From Roseovarius sp. MMSF_3281 (GTDB lineage Bacteria; Pseudomonadota; Alphaproteobacteria; Rhodobacterales; Rhodobacteraceae): 64,000 nt of DNA. The position numbers and the translations under genes are program-made. The stretch lies in assembly GCF_030733685.1 (NCBI RefSeq), contig NZ_JASHIM010000004.1, positions 62,001 through 126,000 on the forward strand, given 5' to 3'. The first letter of the stretch is position 1, and each line of letters starts with the position of its first letter. Under the pieces are notes generated by a model. It was given only the letters and a program-made list of their open reading frames with translations. It did no database searches and was not told the origin of the DNA. Below, in pieces: positions 7,312 to 16,184 of the stretch.

Positions 7312-8385
7312 TCAGTCCTGACGCGCCACCCGGTTCACGTGGCCCATCTTGCGGCCCGGCTTCACATCGGCCTTGCCGTAGAGGTGCAGTGAGGCGTCGC
7401 GTTCTTTGGCGATGCTTGGCACCTTGTCCATGTCATCGCCGATCAGGTTTTCCATCACCACATCGGCATAGCGGCTGCCATCGCCAAGCGGCCAGCCCGC
7501 CACGGCGCGGATGTGTTGTTCGAACTGATCAACGGTGCAGCCTTGCTGCGTCCAGTGGCCCGAGTTGTGCACGCGCGGGGCGATTTCATTGACCACGAGG
7601 CCCTGCGGTGTCACGAAAAGCTCAACGCCCATCACGCCCACGTAGTCCAGGGCATTGAGGATTTTACCCGCCATCAACACCGCATCGGTGCGCTGTGGGG
7701 TGCTCAGGCGCGCGGGCACGGTGGTTGTGCGCAGGATGCCGCCTTCATGCACGTTCTCGCCCGGATCGAAACAGGCCACATCGCCCGCGGCACTGCGTGC
7801 GCCGATCACGGAGACCTCGTGGGAAAACTCGACAAACCCCTCAAGGATCGCCTCTTGCCCGGCCATATCCGCAAGCGCGCTTGCGGCGTCGCCCGCCTGC
7901 ATGATCCGCGCTTGCCCCTTGCCGTCATAGCCAAAGCGCCGGGTTTTCAGGATCGCGGGCAGGCCGATCTTTTCAATCGCGGCCTCCAGGTCCTCGGCCG
8001 TGGTCACCGCGGCATAGGGGGCCGTGGTCAGGCCCAGTTCCGACAGGAAATCCTTTTCGGTCAGGCGGTCCTGGCTGACGCGCAGGGCCTCGCGCCCCGG
8101 GTGCACCGGCACCAATGATTCGATCAGGTCCAGCGCGGCGGTGGGGATGTTTTCGAACTCGTAGGTCACCACGTCCACCGCCTCGGCAAAGCGGCGCAGG
8201 GCCGCTTCGTCGTCATAGGCGGCCTTGAAATGGAAGTTGGAAACATGGCTGGCTGGGCAATCGCCGCCCGGTTCGAACACACAGGTCTTGAACCCCAGGC
8301 GGGAGGCCGCGACCGAAAGCATGCGGCCCAATTGGCCGCCGCCCAGGATGCCGATGGTGGTGCCGGTGGAAAGGAGGTCAGTCAT
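7312..8385 (-). CDS. purK: 5-(carboxyamino)imidazole ribonucleotide synthase
   Basis: ATP-grasp enzyme of purine synthesis that joins bicarbonate to AIR, making N5-CAIR for PurE. With the start at 8385 it has 357 residues, the usual length. It opens with [18 protein letters not shown] and has the family segments [27 protein letters not shown] and [15 protein letters not shown]. An ATG four codons upstream (8397) is equally possible; both overlap the end of purE, so the two subunits are translated together. Further in-frame upstream codons lie inside purE. Confidence 0.96.
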   Translation of the reverse strand: MTDLLSTGTTIGILGGGQLGRMLSVAASRLGFKTCVFEPGGDCPASHVSNFHFKAAYDDEAALRRFAEAVDVVTYEFENIPTAALDLIESLVPVHPGREALRVSQDRLTEKDFLSELGLTTAPYAAVTTAEDLEAAIEKIGLPAILKTRRFGYDGKGQARIMQAGDAASALADMAGQEAILEGFVEFSHEVSVIGARSAAGDVACFDPGENVHEGGILRTTTVPARLSTPQRTDAVLMAGKILNALDYVGVMGVELFVTPQGLVVNEIAPRVHNSGHWTQQGCTVDQFEQHIRAVAGWPLGDGSRYADVVMENLIGDDMDKVPSIAKERDASLHLYGKADVKPGRKMGHVNRVARQD

Positions 8386-8866
8386 CTTGTGGCTCATCTG
8401 GAATGGAGGCGGAAAGGGCCTCGCGCCATGCGTCGAGGCGGGTGGCAAGGGCATCGTCATGGGTGGCAAGGATACCAGCGGCCATCAACCCTGCATTGGC
8501 GGCGCCAGCCGCGCCAATGGCCATGGTCGCCACCGGAAAGCCCTTGGGCATCTGGACAATGGAATACAGGCTGTCGACCCCCGAAAGGGCCTTGGTCTGA
8601 ACCGGCACGCCCACCACGGGCACACGTGTCTTGCTGGCCATCATGCCGGGCAGGTGAGCCGCACCGCCAGCGCCCGCGATGATCACTTTCAACCCGCGCT
8701 CAGCGGCGGTTTTGCCATAGGTCCACAGGCGGTCCGGCGTGCGGTGGGCCGAGACGATCTTGGTCTCATAGGCCACGCCCAGTTCATCGAGGATAGTGGC
8801 GGCCTCGCGCATGGTGGGCCAATCGGATTGGCTTCCCATGATAATGCCCACTTGGATCTGTGCCAT
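8378..8866 (-). CDS. purE: N5-CAIR mutase, catalytic subunit
   Basis: Class I PurE, which rearranges N5-CAIR to CAIR in purine synthesis; 162 residues. The phosphate-binding loop [13 protein letters not shown], the AHRTPDR segment with the catalytic histidine, and the [14 protein letters not shown] loop are all present. It is the first gene of a purE-purK unit: the purK start lies inside the last codons of purE. The usual alphaproteobacterial arrangement. Confident call. Confidence 0.97.
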   Translation of the reverse strand: MAQIQVGIIMGSQSDWPTMREAATILDELGVAYETKIVSAHRTPDRLWTYGKTAAERGLKVIIAGAGGAAHLPGMMASKTRVPVVGVPVQTKALSGVDSLYSIVQMPKGFPVATMAIGAAGAANAGLMAAGILATHDDALATRLDAWREALSASIPDEPQDD

Positions 8867-8914
8867 GTTTCATGCCCCTTGCAATGAAGGGCGCACTATA
8901 CGCATCACGCGGGC

Positions 8915-9139
8915 TTACGCAATAATGTCCGGGTAAAGCCTGTCCTCGATATAGGCGATCATGTCCTTGAGGCGCAGTTTTTGCTGTTTCAGCCGCTTGA
9001 TGGTCAGCGGATCGCGCGCGCCTTTTTCCTCAAGCGCGGTAATCGCCTCGTCCAGATCGCGGTGTTGGCGGCGGAATTCCTCCAACTCGACGTGCAGCAC
9101 CTCGTCGGATTTCATCGACAGATCGCCAAAAGCGTTCAT
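8915..9139 (-). CDS. YdcH/DUF465 family small protein
   Basis: A 74-residue coiled-coil protein of the DUF465 (YdcH) family, common next to purE in alphaproteobacteria. The hallmark basic stretch LTIKRLKQQKLRLKDMIAYIEDRL ends the protein (cited from its ends LTIKRLKQQK and MIAYIEDRL), after a heptad-rich helix HVELEEFRRQHRDLDEAI. It reads in the same direction as purE, 48 bases upstream of it, so it may be cotranscribed. Molecular function not known. Confidence 0.9.
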   Translation of the reverse strand: MNAFGDLSMKSDEVLHVELEEFRRQHRDLDEAITALEEKGARDPLTIKRLKQQKLRLKDMIAYIEDRLYPDIIA

Positions 9140-9202
9140 GGCTTACGATTCCTTATCATGGATAGCCTCTAAGATACTGTATTTGCCCGATTTCGCAAAG
9201 CC

Positions 9203-9231
9203 CTTGCACCATCGCGGGTCAGCCCCCATAT
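9203..9231 (+). promoter_or_regulatory. Sigma-32 (RpoH) type heat-shock promoter
   Basis: CTTGCA at 9203-9208 and CCCCATAT at 9224-9231 are separated by 15 bases. This closely matches the heat-shock consensus CTTGAA, 13-17 bases, CCCCAT. It lies about 70 bp upstream of the small heat-shock protein start, reads toward it, and nothing comparable faces the divergent YdcH gene. It supports RpoH control of hsp20 and the DUF1150 gene after it. Confidence 0.75.
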
Positions 9232-9298
9232 TTTGCCTGTGGGGTCGCCGCGAACGGGGCCGCACACAGGACTGTCGCTTTAGGTGAAGGACGTGTCG

Positions 9299-9712
9299 AT
9301 GACGAAAATGACGCTGGGGTCGCACCCCTACATGCTGGGGTTCGAGCAATTGGAGCGCATGCTGGAACGCAGTGCCAAGTCGGGCAACGAAGGTTACCCG
9401 CCCTTCAATATCGAACAAACCTCGGAGAATTCCTATCGTATCACGCTGGCCGTGGCCGGCTTTGGCGAGGACGATCTGGCGATTACCGTCGAAGATCGGC
9501 AACTGGTGATCCGGGGCCGTCAATCTGACGACAGCGACAACAGGATCTTCTTGCACCGTGGCATAGCCGCGCGGCAGTTTCAGCGTTCTTTCGTGCTGGC
9601 CGATGGTGTCGAGGTGGGCGAGGCGATCATGGAAAACGGTTTGCTGCACGTGGACCTGACCCGCGCCCAACCGGAAACCGTGGTGCAACGGATCAAGATC
9701 AACAAGGGGTAA
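9299..9712 (+). CDS. Hsp20/IbpA-family small heat-shock protein
   Basis: ATP-independent holdase chaperone of 137 residues that binds unfolding proteins as large oligomers. The alpha-crystallin domain covers about residues 30-130: YPPFNIEQTSENSYRITLAVAGF, LAITVEDRQLVIRGRQ and the closing MENGLLHVDLTRAQPE with the A-x-L-like GLL core. The start with GF.QLERMLER is typical of IbpA-type proteins. The ATG at 9299 has GAAGG upstream; a GTG at 9284 is a less likely start. It is preceded by a sigma-32 promoter and followed 5 bases later by DUF1150. Confidence 0.93.
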   Translation: MTKMTLGSHPYMLGFEQLERMLERSAKSGNEGYPPFNIEQTSENSYRITLAVAGFGEDDLAITVEDRQLVIRGRQSDDSDNRIFLHRGIAARQFQRSFVLADGVEVGEAIMENGLLHVDLTRAQPETVVQRIKINKG

Positions 9713-9717
9713 GCGAG

Positions 9718-9945
9718 ATGCAGACACCATATGATTTCGGCGCCGATGCGGGCCGTCCCATCGTCTATGTGCGCGCGGTCAAAGTGGCCGACCTGCCCGA
9801 AGACGTCCGCGAACAGGCCATGGGCAATGATACGCTTTACGCGGTGCATAGCGCCGAGGGCGAACGCCTTGCCCTGGTGCGTGACCGGCGGCTGGCCTTT
9901 ATCCTGGCCCGTCAGAACGACCTGGAGCCGGTGACGGTCCACTAA
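9718..9945 (+). CDS. DUF1150 family protein
   Basis: A 75-residue protein of the alphaproteobacterial DUF1150 family, nearly always found directly behind hsp20. Segments RPIVYVRAVKVADLPEDV, TLYAVHSAEGERLALVRDR and the closing AFILARQNDLEPVTVH match the family pattern. Starting five bases after the hsp20 stop, it must share the heat-shock promoter. A role beside the small chaperone follows from context only. Confidence 0.92.
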   Translation: MQTPYDFGADAGRPIVYVRAVKVADLPEDVREQAMGNDTLYAVHSAEGERLALVRDRRLAFILARQNDLEPVTVH

Positions 9946-10037
9946 CGCCTGTTGGTGGCGCGTCTGCGCCACCTCTTGCGCTTGCCTTGGGATCGTACAG
10001 CGCCTAATCACCCCGGTGTAGATCACCGGAGTATCCC

Positions 10038-10916
10038 ATGCCCCAACAAAAGCCCGCTGTCGCGATCTTGCCCAACCATATCAAGCTGGGCTGGACACCG
10101 GGGGTATTGTCGCTTGACGATATGATCTGGCCCTTGGGGCAGCCCGACCGCCTGAAGGGCGGTGCATTGCGCGACCTCACGCCGGAGGATCATCTGCTCG
10201 TCTTCCCGCGCGGCATGATCCATTGGCGGTTGGGCTTTGGCACCCGTGCCAAGGTGTCGGTCATGATCCTCGAACCGCAAGCGATCCACGGCAAGCATGC
10301 GCGCCGCCTGCGCCTGTCTTATCGGCGCTTTTTCCGGGTGCTGAGCTTTTACGAGGATCTATGCGCAACCCTGCCCAACGCCTTGTTCTTCCCCTTTGGA
10401 AGTACCTGGGTCCCGGATTGGCGGGAGATCGAGGTCGAAAAGGTCGAAATGTGCTCGCTGATCGCATCGGCCAAACGCTCGCTTGAGGGGCACGCCCTGC
10501 GCCACGAAATCGCCGATTGGGCGAATTCCCAAGGCATCGCCCTCGATGTCATGGGCGGGGGGTATCGGCCGTTCAAGGACAAGGCGGACGGGCTTGCGCC
10601 CTATCGCTACTCGGTGGTGATCGAAAACGTGCGAGAGCGGCATTACTTCACCGAGAAACTGGTCGATGCGATCCTTTGCAAAACCGTCCCGATCTACTGG
10701 GGCTGCCCCAATATTGGCGACTATTTCGATACCTCGGGCATGGTGATCTGCGACAGCGCCGAGGATGTAAGGGCGGCGCTTTGCGCGATGTCCGAAGACG
10801 ATTATGCGGCGCGTCTGCCTGCGCTTGAGGCCGCGCGCGGCCAAGCCGACGACTACGGCGATGTCTACGGACGCGCTGCCCGTGCCGTGCTTGAGGCCGC
10901 AGGCCAAATGCCATAG
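10038..10916 (+). CDS. Glycosyltransferase family 10 (fucosyltransferase-like) protein
   Basis: A 292-residue protein. Its C-terminal half has the GT10 signature: YRYSVVIENVRERHYFTEK, then LVDAILCKTVPIYWGCPNIG, the segment that binds the nucleotide sugar in alpha-1,3-fucosyltransferases. In bacteria such enzymes decorate lipopolysaccharide or exopolysaccharide, but the sugar transferred here need not be fucose. No signal peptide; cytoplasmic action at the inner membrane is likely. Its last 52 bases overlap the 3' end of a second glycosyltransferase gene on the other strand. No polysaccharide cluster is nearby. Confidence 0.85.
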   Translation: MPQQKPAVAILPNHIKLGWTPGVLSLDDMIWPLGQPDRLKGGALRDLTPEDHLLVFPRGMIHWRLGFGTRAKVSVMILEPQAIHGKHARRLRLSYRRFFRVLSFYEDLCATLPNALFFPFGSTWVPDWREIEVEKVEMCSLIASAKRSLEGHALRHEIADWANSQGIALDVMGGGYRPFKDKADGLAPYRYSVVIENVRERHYFTEKLVDAILCKTVPIYWGCPNIGDYFDTSGMVICDSAEDVRAALCAMSEDDYAARLPALEAARGQADDYGDVYGRAARAVLEAAGQMP

Positions 10917-11587
10917 CGGCGGGTCAACGCCTCGGCGCAGGCCAGGTTGGCCGCCTGCCGATCTTTGCCGCCGACCCTTGCTGCCTGCAAGGCATGGGCA
11001 TCATCAAAGGCAGGCCGCATCGCGGCACGGGCCCTTGCCACCTCTCGCAGCGCGATCCCCTGCCGGGCCAATTGCCCTGACAGCCATATATCGTCGACGG
11101 GCCATGCCGCATCGGGGGGCACCATGTCCGGGGCCGCCAACCAGGCCGGATCAACGCAGACGCCTGAAAACCCTTGGGCAATATCGGTGAACCCCGGCGC
11201 GGCACGGCTTTGCCGTTTCAAGCGCCCGACCGAAAACCCTTGGCCCGTGCTTGCCACGCCATCGCCCGCGCCCTGCAAAAGCGCCGCCGCCCAGCCGGGG
11301 CCACAGGTCCAATCGTCATCGCAATAGATCAACCGCTTAACCTTGCCGGCCAAGTGCCGCGCGGCGATCATGGCCTTGCCCGCCGGGCCCAAATCCGTGT
11401 CGGACCACAAGACCTTGACCCCATCTGGCAGGGCAGGGGGGCGCACTGTTCCGGTAAATCGCCGGTACCGGCGCGGCAGGCACAGGTAGACAGCCACGGG
11501 CGCGGGCCGCTGTGCCAGAAGAGCGGCCAAGACAGGCCCAAGCCGGTCAAACCGTGGCGGAATCGAGGTCAGCGAAATGGCGTACAT
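10865..11587 (-). CDS. Putative GT-A type glycosyltransferase
   Basis: A 240-residue cytoplasmic protein starting MYAISLTSIPPRFDRLGPVL, typical of a small glycosyltransferase group. LIYCDDDW at about residue 87 resembles the metal-binding DxD motif, and PVDDIWLSGQLARQGI is the usual acceptor-side segment. It is convergent with the GT10 gene and shares 52 bases with it. Both probably act on a surface glycan, which is inference from adjacency. The donor and acceptor are unknown. Confidence 0.72.
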   Translation of the reverse strand: MYAISLTSIPPRFDRLGPVLAALLAQRPAPVAVYLCLPRRYRRFTGTVRPPALPDGVKVLWSDTDLGPAGKAMIAARHLAGKVKRLIYCDDDWTCGPGWAAALLQGAGDGVASTGQGFSVGRLKRQSRAAPGFTDIAQGFSGVCVDPAWLAAPDMVPPDAAWPVDDIWLSGQLARQGIALREVARARAAMRPAFDDAHALQAARVGGKDRQAANLACAEALTRRYGIWPAASSTARAARP

Positions 11588-11607
11588 GCCTTGCGCCTAA
11601 ACGAAAC

Positions 11608-11633
11608 CGGGCCGCCCCGGCAAGGGCGGCCCG
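11608..11633 (-). terminator. Intrinsic terminator after sat/cysC
   Basis: A perfect ten-base stem: CGGGCCGCCC pairs with GGGCGGCCCG around a six-base loop. On the minus strand it is followed by a GGTTTCGTTT tract, so it most likely ends the sat/cysC transcript, 50 bp beyond the stop codon. It also lies just upstream of the glycosyltransferase gene on the same strand and separates the two units. Confidence 0.7.
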
Positions 11634-11683
11634 TGGATTACAAGCGCTCCACAGGCCTTGCGGCCCTTGTCGCGAATGGCGGC

Positions 11684-13396
11684 TCAGCCCGCGATCAGGC
11701 CCATCTGCTCCAGCTTCAGGATTACCTGGTGGGCGCAGTTGTCCACCTCGGTGCCTTCGGTCTCAACCCGCAGTTCGGGATCGGCAGGCACGTCATAGGG
11801 GTCGGAAATCCCGGTGAATTCCTTGATCTTGCCCTCGCGTGCCAGCTTGTACAGGCCTTTACGGTCGCGCCGTTCGCATTCCTCGATCGAGGTGGCGACA
11901 TGCACTTCGACAAAGGCACCGTATTGTTCGACGTCCTCGCGCACGGCGCGGCGGGTGGCGGCATAGGGCGCGATCGGCGCACAGATCGCGATACCACCGT
12001 TCTTGGTGATCTCACTGGCCACATAGCCGATCCGGCGAATGTTCAGGTCGCGATGCTCTTTCGAAAAGCCCAGTTCGCTTGACAGGTTTTTCCGCACGAT
12101 ATCGCCATCCAGAAGCGTCACCGGGCGCCCGCCCATCTCCATCAGCTTGACCATCAGCGCGTTGGCAATGGTCGATTTGCCGGACCCGGAGAACCCGGTG
12201 AAGAACACGGTAAAGCCCTGCTGGCTGCGCGGCGGCTTGGTGCGGCGCAATTCCTTGACCACCTCGGGGAACGAGAACCAGTCGGGAATCTCAAGCCCTT
12301 CCTGCAGGCGGCGGCGCAATTCGGTGCCCGAGATGTTCAGGATCGTGACGTCATCCTTGTCTTCGATCTCGTCGATCGCTTCGTACTGGGCGCGCTCCTG
12401 CACATAGACCATGTGCTTGAAGTCGACCATTTCGATGCCGATCTCGTCCTGGTGCTCGCGGAACAGGTCCTGCGCGTCATAGGGGCCATAGAAATCTTCG
12501 CCTTGGCTGTTCTTGCCGGGGCCCGCGTGGTCGCGGCCGACGATGAAATGGGTGCAGCCGTGGTTGCGGCGGATCAGGCCATGCCAGACCGCCTCGCGCG
12601 GGCCGGCCATGCGCATGGCAAGGTTCAAAAGGCTCATCGTGGTGGTCGAGCCGGGGTATTTGTCCAGCACCGCCTCGTAACAGCGCACGCGGGTAAAGTG
12701 ATCCACGTCCCCCGGTTTGGTCATGCCGACCACCGGATGGATCAACAGGTTCGCCTCGGCCTCTTTCGCGGCGCGGAAGGTCAGTTCCTGGTGCGCACGG
12801 TGCAGCGGGTTGCGGGTCTGGAAGGCGACAACCTTGCGCCAGCCCAGCTTGCGGAAATAGGCGCGCAATTCATTGGGCGTGTCGCGGCGACCGCGGAAAT
12901 CATAGTGCACCGGTTGCTGAATCCCGGTGATCGGCCCGCCCAGGTAAACCTTGCCGGCCGTGTTATGCAGGTAGTTCACCGCCGGATGCGCCTCGTCATC
13001 GGCCCCGAAAACCTTCTCGGCCTCGCGCGATTTGTCGGGCGTCCAGCAATCGGTGACCGTCATCGTGGCAAGGATCACGCCTTCCTGGTCGCGCAGGGCG
13101 ATGTCCTGGCCCAGTTCGACCCCCTCGGCAAAGCTTTCCGAAACATCCAGCGTGATGGGCATCGGCCAAAGCGTCCCGTCGGCCAGCCGCATGTTCTCGA
13201 CAACGCCGTTGTAATCCTCTTGCGAAAGGAACCCCTTCAACGGATTGAACCCGCCATTCATCAAGAGTTCCAGGTCGCAAATCTGCCGTGGGCTCATGTC
13301 CCAACTGGTCAGGTCCGCGGCTTCCACCTTCAATTTCTGTGCGGAGTCGAAAGAAACATAAAGTTCGGGGATAGGGGCCATGTTCGGCTGGTACAT
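11684..13396 (-). CDS. Bifunctional sulfate adenylyltransferase / APS kinase
   Basis: Makes PAPS, the activated sulfate used in cysteine synthesis and by sulfotransferases. Residues about 1-385 are the ATP sulfurylase with Q193-TRNPL-H199-RA-H202 and GRDHAGPGKNSQGEDFYGPY; residues about 393-570 are the APS kinase with P-loop GFSGSGKST (401-409) and DGDIVRKNL. The start at 13396 gives 570 residues and has a GAGAG ribosome site 7 bases upstream. An ATG at 13426 lacks one. The sulfotransferase gene at 26985 would be a consumer of PAPS. No cysD/cysN or cysteine genes are adjacent. Confidence 0.95.
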   Translation of the reverse strand: MYQPNMAPIPELYVSFDSAQKLKVEAADLTSWDMSPRQICDLELLMNGGFNPLKGFLSQEDYNGVVENMRLADGTLWPMPITLDVSESFAEGVELGQDIALRDQEGVILATMTVTDCWTPDKSREAEKVFGADDEAHPAVNYLHNTAGKVYLGGPITGIQQPVHYDFRGRRDTPNELRAYFRKLGWRKVVAFQTRNPLHRAHQELTFRAAKEAEANLLIHPVVGMTKPGDVDHFTRVRCYEAVLDKYPGSTTTMSLLNLAMRMAGPREAVWHGLIRRNHGCTHFIVGRDHAGPGKNSQGEDFYGPYDAQDLFREHQDEIGIEMVDFKHMVYVQERAQYEAIDEIEDKDDVTILNISGTELRRRLQEGLEIPDWFSFPEVVKELRRTKPPRSQQGFTVFFTGFSGSGKSTIANALMVKLMEMGGRPVTLLDGDIVRKNLSSELGFSKEHRDLNIRRIGYVASEITKNGGIAICAPIAPYAATRRAVREDVEQYGAFVEVHVATSIEECERRDRKGLYKLAREGKIKEFTGISDPYDVPADPELRVETEGTEVDNCAHQVILKLEQMGLIAG

Positions 13397-13632
13397 CGCT
13401 ACTCTCGGAATTTGTTTTGCTGTCATATGCTGCTGCTGCGCGGTTCGCGCATGTCGCGCGTGCCATATACCCGATGCTCGCATCGGGGCAAGGCGTGGCA
13501 CTCAGAATTCCGCAAAAGAGGCAAAAAAGACGCGCGGAAAATGAAACCCGGAAATTTGTTCCGGCATCCGCCAATCTGCATTCCGGAATTGACCGGAATT
13601 GACATGGATCAGGGTTCAGCGGCGCGGCCAAG

Positions 13633-13649
13633 TTTAGAATGAATCTAAC
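13633..13649 (+). promoter_or_regulatory. Irr-like (ICE) box upstream of the peroxidase
   Basis: TTTAGAATGAATCTAAC is an imperfect inverted repeat close to the alphaproteobacterial iron-control element bound by Irr, TTTAGAA-N3-TTCTAAA, with two mismatches in one arm. It ends 30 bp before the start of the di-heme peroxidase gene. Irr responds to heme and iron supply, and heme proteins are typical targets, so the match is biologically sensible. Binding is inferred. Confidence 0.5.
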
Positions 13650-13679
13650 GCGCGAGCTTTGACTTCGGAGATTAGCCTA

Positions 13680-14732
13680 ATGCCACATTCCCTGACCGTT
13701 GTCCTCGGCACCGTATCATGTCTTGCGCTGGGCACCGCCGCGCAGGCCTCGGAACTGCGTGACGATGCGCTTGCCATGTTCGCCGCCGTGCCCTCGACCG
13801 TGCCGGCGATGGCCAACAACCCCATCACCCCCGAAAAGATCGACCTCGGAAAGGCGCTGTTCTTCGATCCGCGCATGTCCGCTTCGGGGGTATTTTCCTG
13901 TAACTCCTGTCACAACCTCGCCACCGGCGGCGATGACAACATGCCCACCTCCATCGGCCACGGCTGGCAGAAAGGGCCGCGCAACTCGCCCACCGTTCTC
14001 AACGCGGTGTTCAACGAGGCGCAGTTCTGGGATGGCCGCGCCGCGGACCTTGCCGAACAGGCCAAGGGCCCGGTGCAGGCCGGCGTCGAGATGGCCAATA
14101 CGCCCGACAACGTGATCGCCACGCTCAACTCCATGCCGCAGTATCAGGACTGGTTCAAAGCCTCCTTCCCGGATGAGGAAGACCCGGTCACCTTCGACAA
14201 CTTCGCCAAGGCGATCGAAGCCTACGAGGCGACATTGATCACCCCCGCCCCCTTCGATGCCTACCTCAACGGTGACGATGCCGCCCTCACGGACGCGCAA
14301 AAGGAAGGTCTTGCCCTGTTCATGGACAAGGGCTGTGCCTCTTGCCACAACGGCGTCAACCTTGGCGGTACGGGCTACTTCCCCTTCGGCCTGATCGAGA
14401 AACCCGGCGCCGACGTGCTGCCGCCCGATGACCGCGGTCGCTTCCAGGTGACCGAGACCGCCGACGATTCCTACGTGTTCCGCGCCGCACCGTTGCGCAA
14501 CATCGACCAGACCGCGCCCTATTTCCACTCCGGCAAGGTCTGGGATCTCGAAGTGGCGGTGGCCATCATGGGCACCTCGCAACTGGGCACCGAACTGACC
14601 GCCCCCGAGGTCGATAGCATCGTGGCCTTCCTCGGCTCGCTCACCGGCGAAATGCCCGAGGTGATCTATCCGGTCCTGCCGACCGAAACCCTCGGCACGC
14701 CCCGGCCCACCGGCGAGGTCGTGCCAAACTGA
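13680..14732 (+). CDS. Di-heme cytochrome c peroxidase (CcpA/MauG family)
   Basis: Periplasmic enzyme that reduces hydrogen peroxide with electrons from a small cytochrome c. The 350-residue precursor starts with a Sec signal, MPHSLTVVLGTVSCLALG ending near AAQASE. Two heme c sites, CNSCH (about residue 79) and CASCH (about 220), and the segments LGKALFFDPRMSASG, GRAADLAEQAKGPVQ and FRAAPLRNIDQTAPYFH identify the bacterial di-heme peroxidases. The ATG at 13680 starts the signal peptide; a TTG 21 bases upstream would add a polar extension. An Irr-like box precedes and a strong terminator follows, so it is monocistronic. Confidence 0.94.
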   Translation: MPHSLTVVLGTVSCLALGTAAQASELRDDALAMFAAVPSTVPAMANNPITPEKIDLGKALFFDPRMSASGVFSCNSCHNLATGGDDNMPTSIGHGWQKGPRNSPTVLNAVFNEAQFWDGRAADLAEQAKGPVQAGVEMANTPDNVIATLNSMPQYQDWFKASFPDEEDPVTFDNFAKAIEAYEATLITPAPFDAYLNGDDAALTDAQKEGLALFMDKGCASCHNGVNLGGTGYFPFGLIEKPGADVLPPDDRGRFQVTETADDSYVFRAAPLRNIDQTAPYFHSGKVWDLEVAVAIMGTSQLGTELTAPEVDSIVAFLGSLTGEMPEVIYPVLPTETLGTPRPTGEVVPN

Positions 14733-14755
14733 CCTGGCATTCGGGTAAGTCGACA

Positions 14756-14785
14756 AACGGCGCAGCAAAGCCTGCGCCGTTCTCC
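14756..14785 (+). terminator. Intrinsic terminator after the peroxidase gene
   Basis: AACGGCGCAG pairs perfectly with CTGCGCCGTT across the six-base loop CAAAGC, followed by TTCTCCATTCC. It lies 24 bases after the peroxidase stop codon. A strong stem with a short pyrimidine tail; termination from the plus strand is likely. Confidence 0.75.
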
Positions 14786-14875
14786 ATTCCGCGGCCAAGA
14801 CAGGCGGCACAAACGCCGCTCAGGTCACGACAGACCAATCGTATCGCCCAGCCGGATCAAAACCGTTACCCTTGG

Positions 14876-14990
14876 TTTCTTCTGGCCGAAAATATCCTGG
14901 GGTGAGGCCGCAGGCCGAGGGGCAAAGCCCCTCAAACGGCGCGCAAAAGCGCGCTCAAACCTGCCGCGCCGCAGGCGCGCCCTGTTGGTC
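14876..14990 (+). repeat. Intergenic hairpin repeat, copy 3
   Basis: Sits between the convergent peroxidase and trxB genes. It reads TTTCTTCTGGCCGAAAATAT, CCTGGGGTGAGG, a short GGCCGCAGGCC hairpin, GAGGGGCAAAGCCCCTC, GGCGCGCAAAAGCGCGC and CCGCGCCGCAGGCGCGCC. Module order and several exact stretches match the copies at 3151-3245 and 7175-7304; only the first hairpin differs (GGCCGCAGGCC in place of TTGAAAAT...ATTTTCAA). Such exchange of one stem between copies suggests the structure matters more than the sequence. Confidence 0.7.
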
Positions 14991-14995
14991 AGAGT

Positions 14996-15976
14996 TCAGG
15001 CTTGCGGAACATGGGCCTCGGGGGCCGGTGCGTCATCCTCCATCTCGGCGATGAATTTCTCGGCATCCAGTGCCGCCATGCATCCCATCCCGGCGCTGGT
15101 CACCGCTTGACGATAGATATGGTCGGTCAGGTCGCCAGCGGCAAAGATACCGGGGATCGAGGTGCGGGTGCTGCCCGGCTCGACCTTCACGTAATCGCCG
15201 TGGTGCATCTCCACCTTGCCCTTGACCAACTCGCTGGCCGGGGCATGGCCGATGGCGATGAAAACCCCCTTGCAGGGGATCTCCTGGGTTTCGCCGGTCT
15301 TGCTGTGCTTCACGCGCACGCCTGTCACGCCCTTGGGGTTGTCGTCGCCCAGAACCTCGTCCAACTCGTGGAACCACAGCGGCTCGATCTTGGGATGCTT
15401 GAGCAGGCGGTCCTGCAATATCTTCTCGGCGCGCAATTCGTCGCGGCGGTGGATGAGCGTCACTTTCGACGCGAAATTCGTCAGGAACAGCGCCTCCTCA
15501 ACGGCGGTGTTGCCGCCGCCGACAACCACGATCTCCTGGCCGCGATAGAAGAACCCGTCGCAGGTGGCGCAGGCCGAAACCCCAAAGCCCTTGAAGGCTT
15601 CTTCGCTGTCAAGGCCCAGCCACTTGGCCCGCGCGCCGGTGGCCAGGATCACGCTATCGGCGGTATAGGTGGTGCCGCTGTCCCCCTTGGCCACGAAGGG
15701 GCGGTTGTCGACATCCAGCTCGGTGATGATATCGCCGATGATCTCACAGCCCATTTCCTTGGCGTGGGCCTCCATCCGCACCATCAGGTCGGGGCCCTGT
15801 ACCTCGGTGTCGCCGGGCCAGTTTTCGACCTCGGTCGTGGTGGTCAACTGCCCGCCCGGTTCGATCCCCTGCACAAGGACCGGCTCCAACATGGCGCGGC
15901 TGGCATAGACCCCGGCGGTATAGCCCGCCGGGCCCGAGCCGATGATCAGGGTTTTGGTATGACGGGTTTCGCCCAT
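14996..15976 (-). CDS. trxB: Thioredoxin-disulfide reductase
   Basis: NADPH-dependent flavoenzyme that keeps thioredoxin reduced in the cytoplasm; 326 residues. FAD-binding GSGPAG at residues 13-18, the redox pair C136-AT-C139 in [11 protein letters not shown], the NADPH loop [12 protein letters not shown] and the C-terminal [19 protein letters not shown] are all present. It diverges from an Lrp-type regulator gene 208 bases away. Firm call. Confidence 0.97.
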   Translation of the reverse strand: MGETRHTKTLIIGSGPAGYTAGVYASRAMLEPVLVQGIEPGGQLTTTTEVENWPGDTEVQGPDLMVRMEAHAKEMGCEIIGDIITELDVDNRPFVAKGDSGTTYTADSVILATGARAKWLGLDSEEAFKGFGVSACATCDGFFYRGQEIVVVGGGNTAVEEALFLTNFASKVTLIHRRDELRAEKILQDRLLKHPKIEPLWFHELDEVLGDDNPKGVTGVRVKHSKTGETQEIPCKGVFIAIGHAPASELVKGKVEMHHGDYVKVEPGSTRTSIPGIFAAGDLTDHIYRQAVTSAGMGCMAALDAEKFIAEMEDDAPAPEAHVPQA

Positions 15977-16184
15977 GGGTCACCTGTAGCGTTATCGGGT
16001 TGCATCAAAAGTCGTGGCAGATATAGCCCTGCGGCGCGGCGCATGTAACCCCCACCGACAAGCCGTAAGGGCGCGCGGGTCATCTTTTTGACCTTGAAAT
16101 GATATTGCGCCTTGGCGAAACATTATTGCGCGCATATATGGGCGTGATATAACAATCGCGAAAAACCCCGAAGGATCGCCCAAG

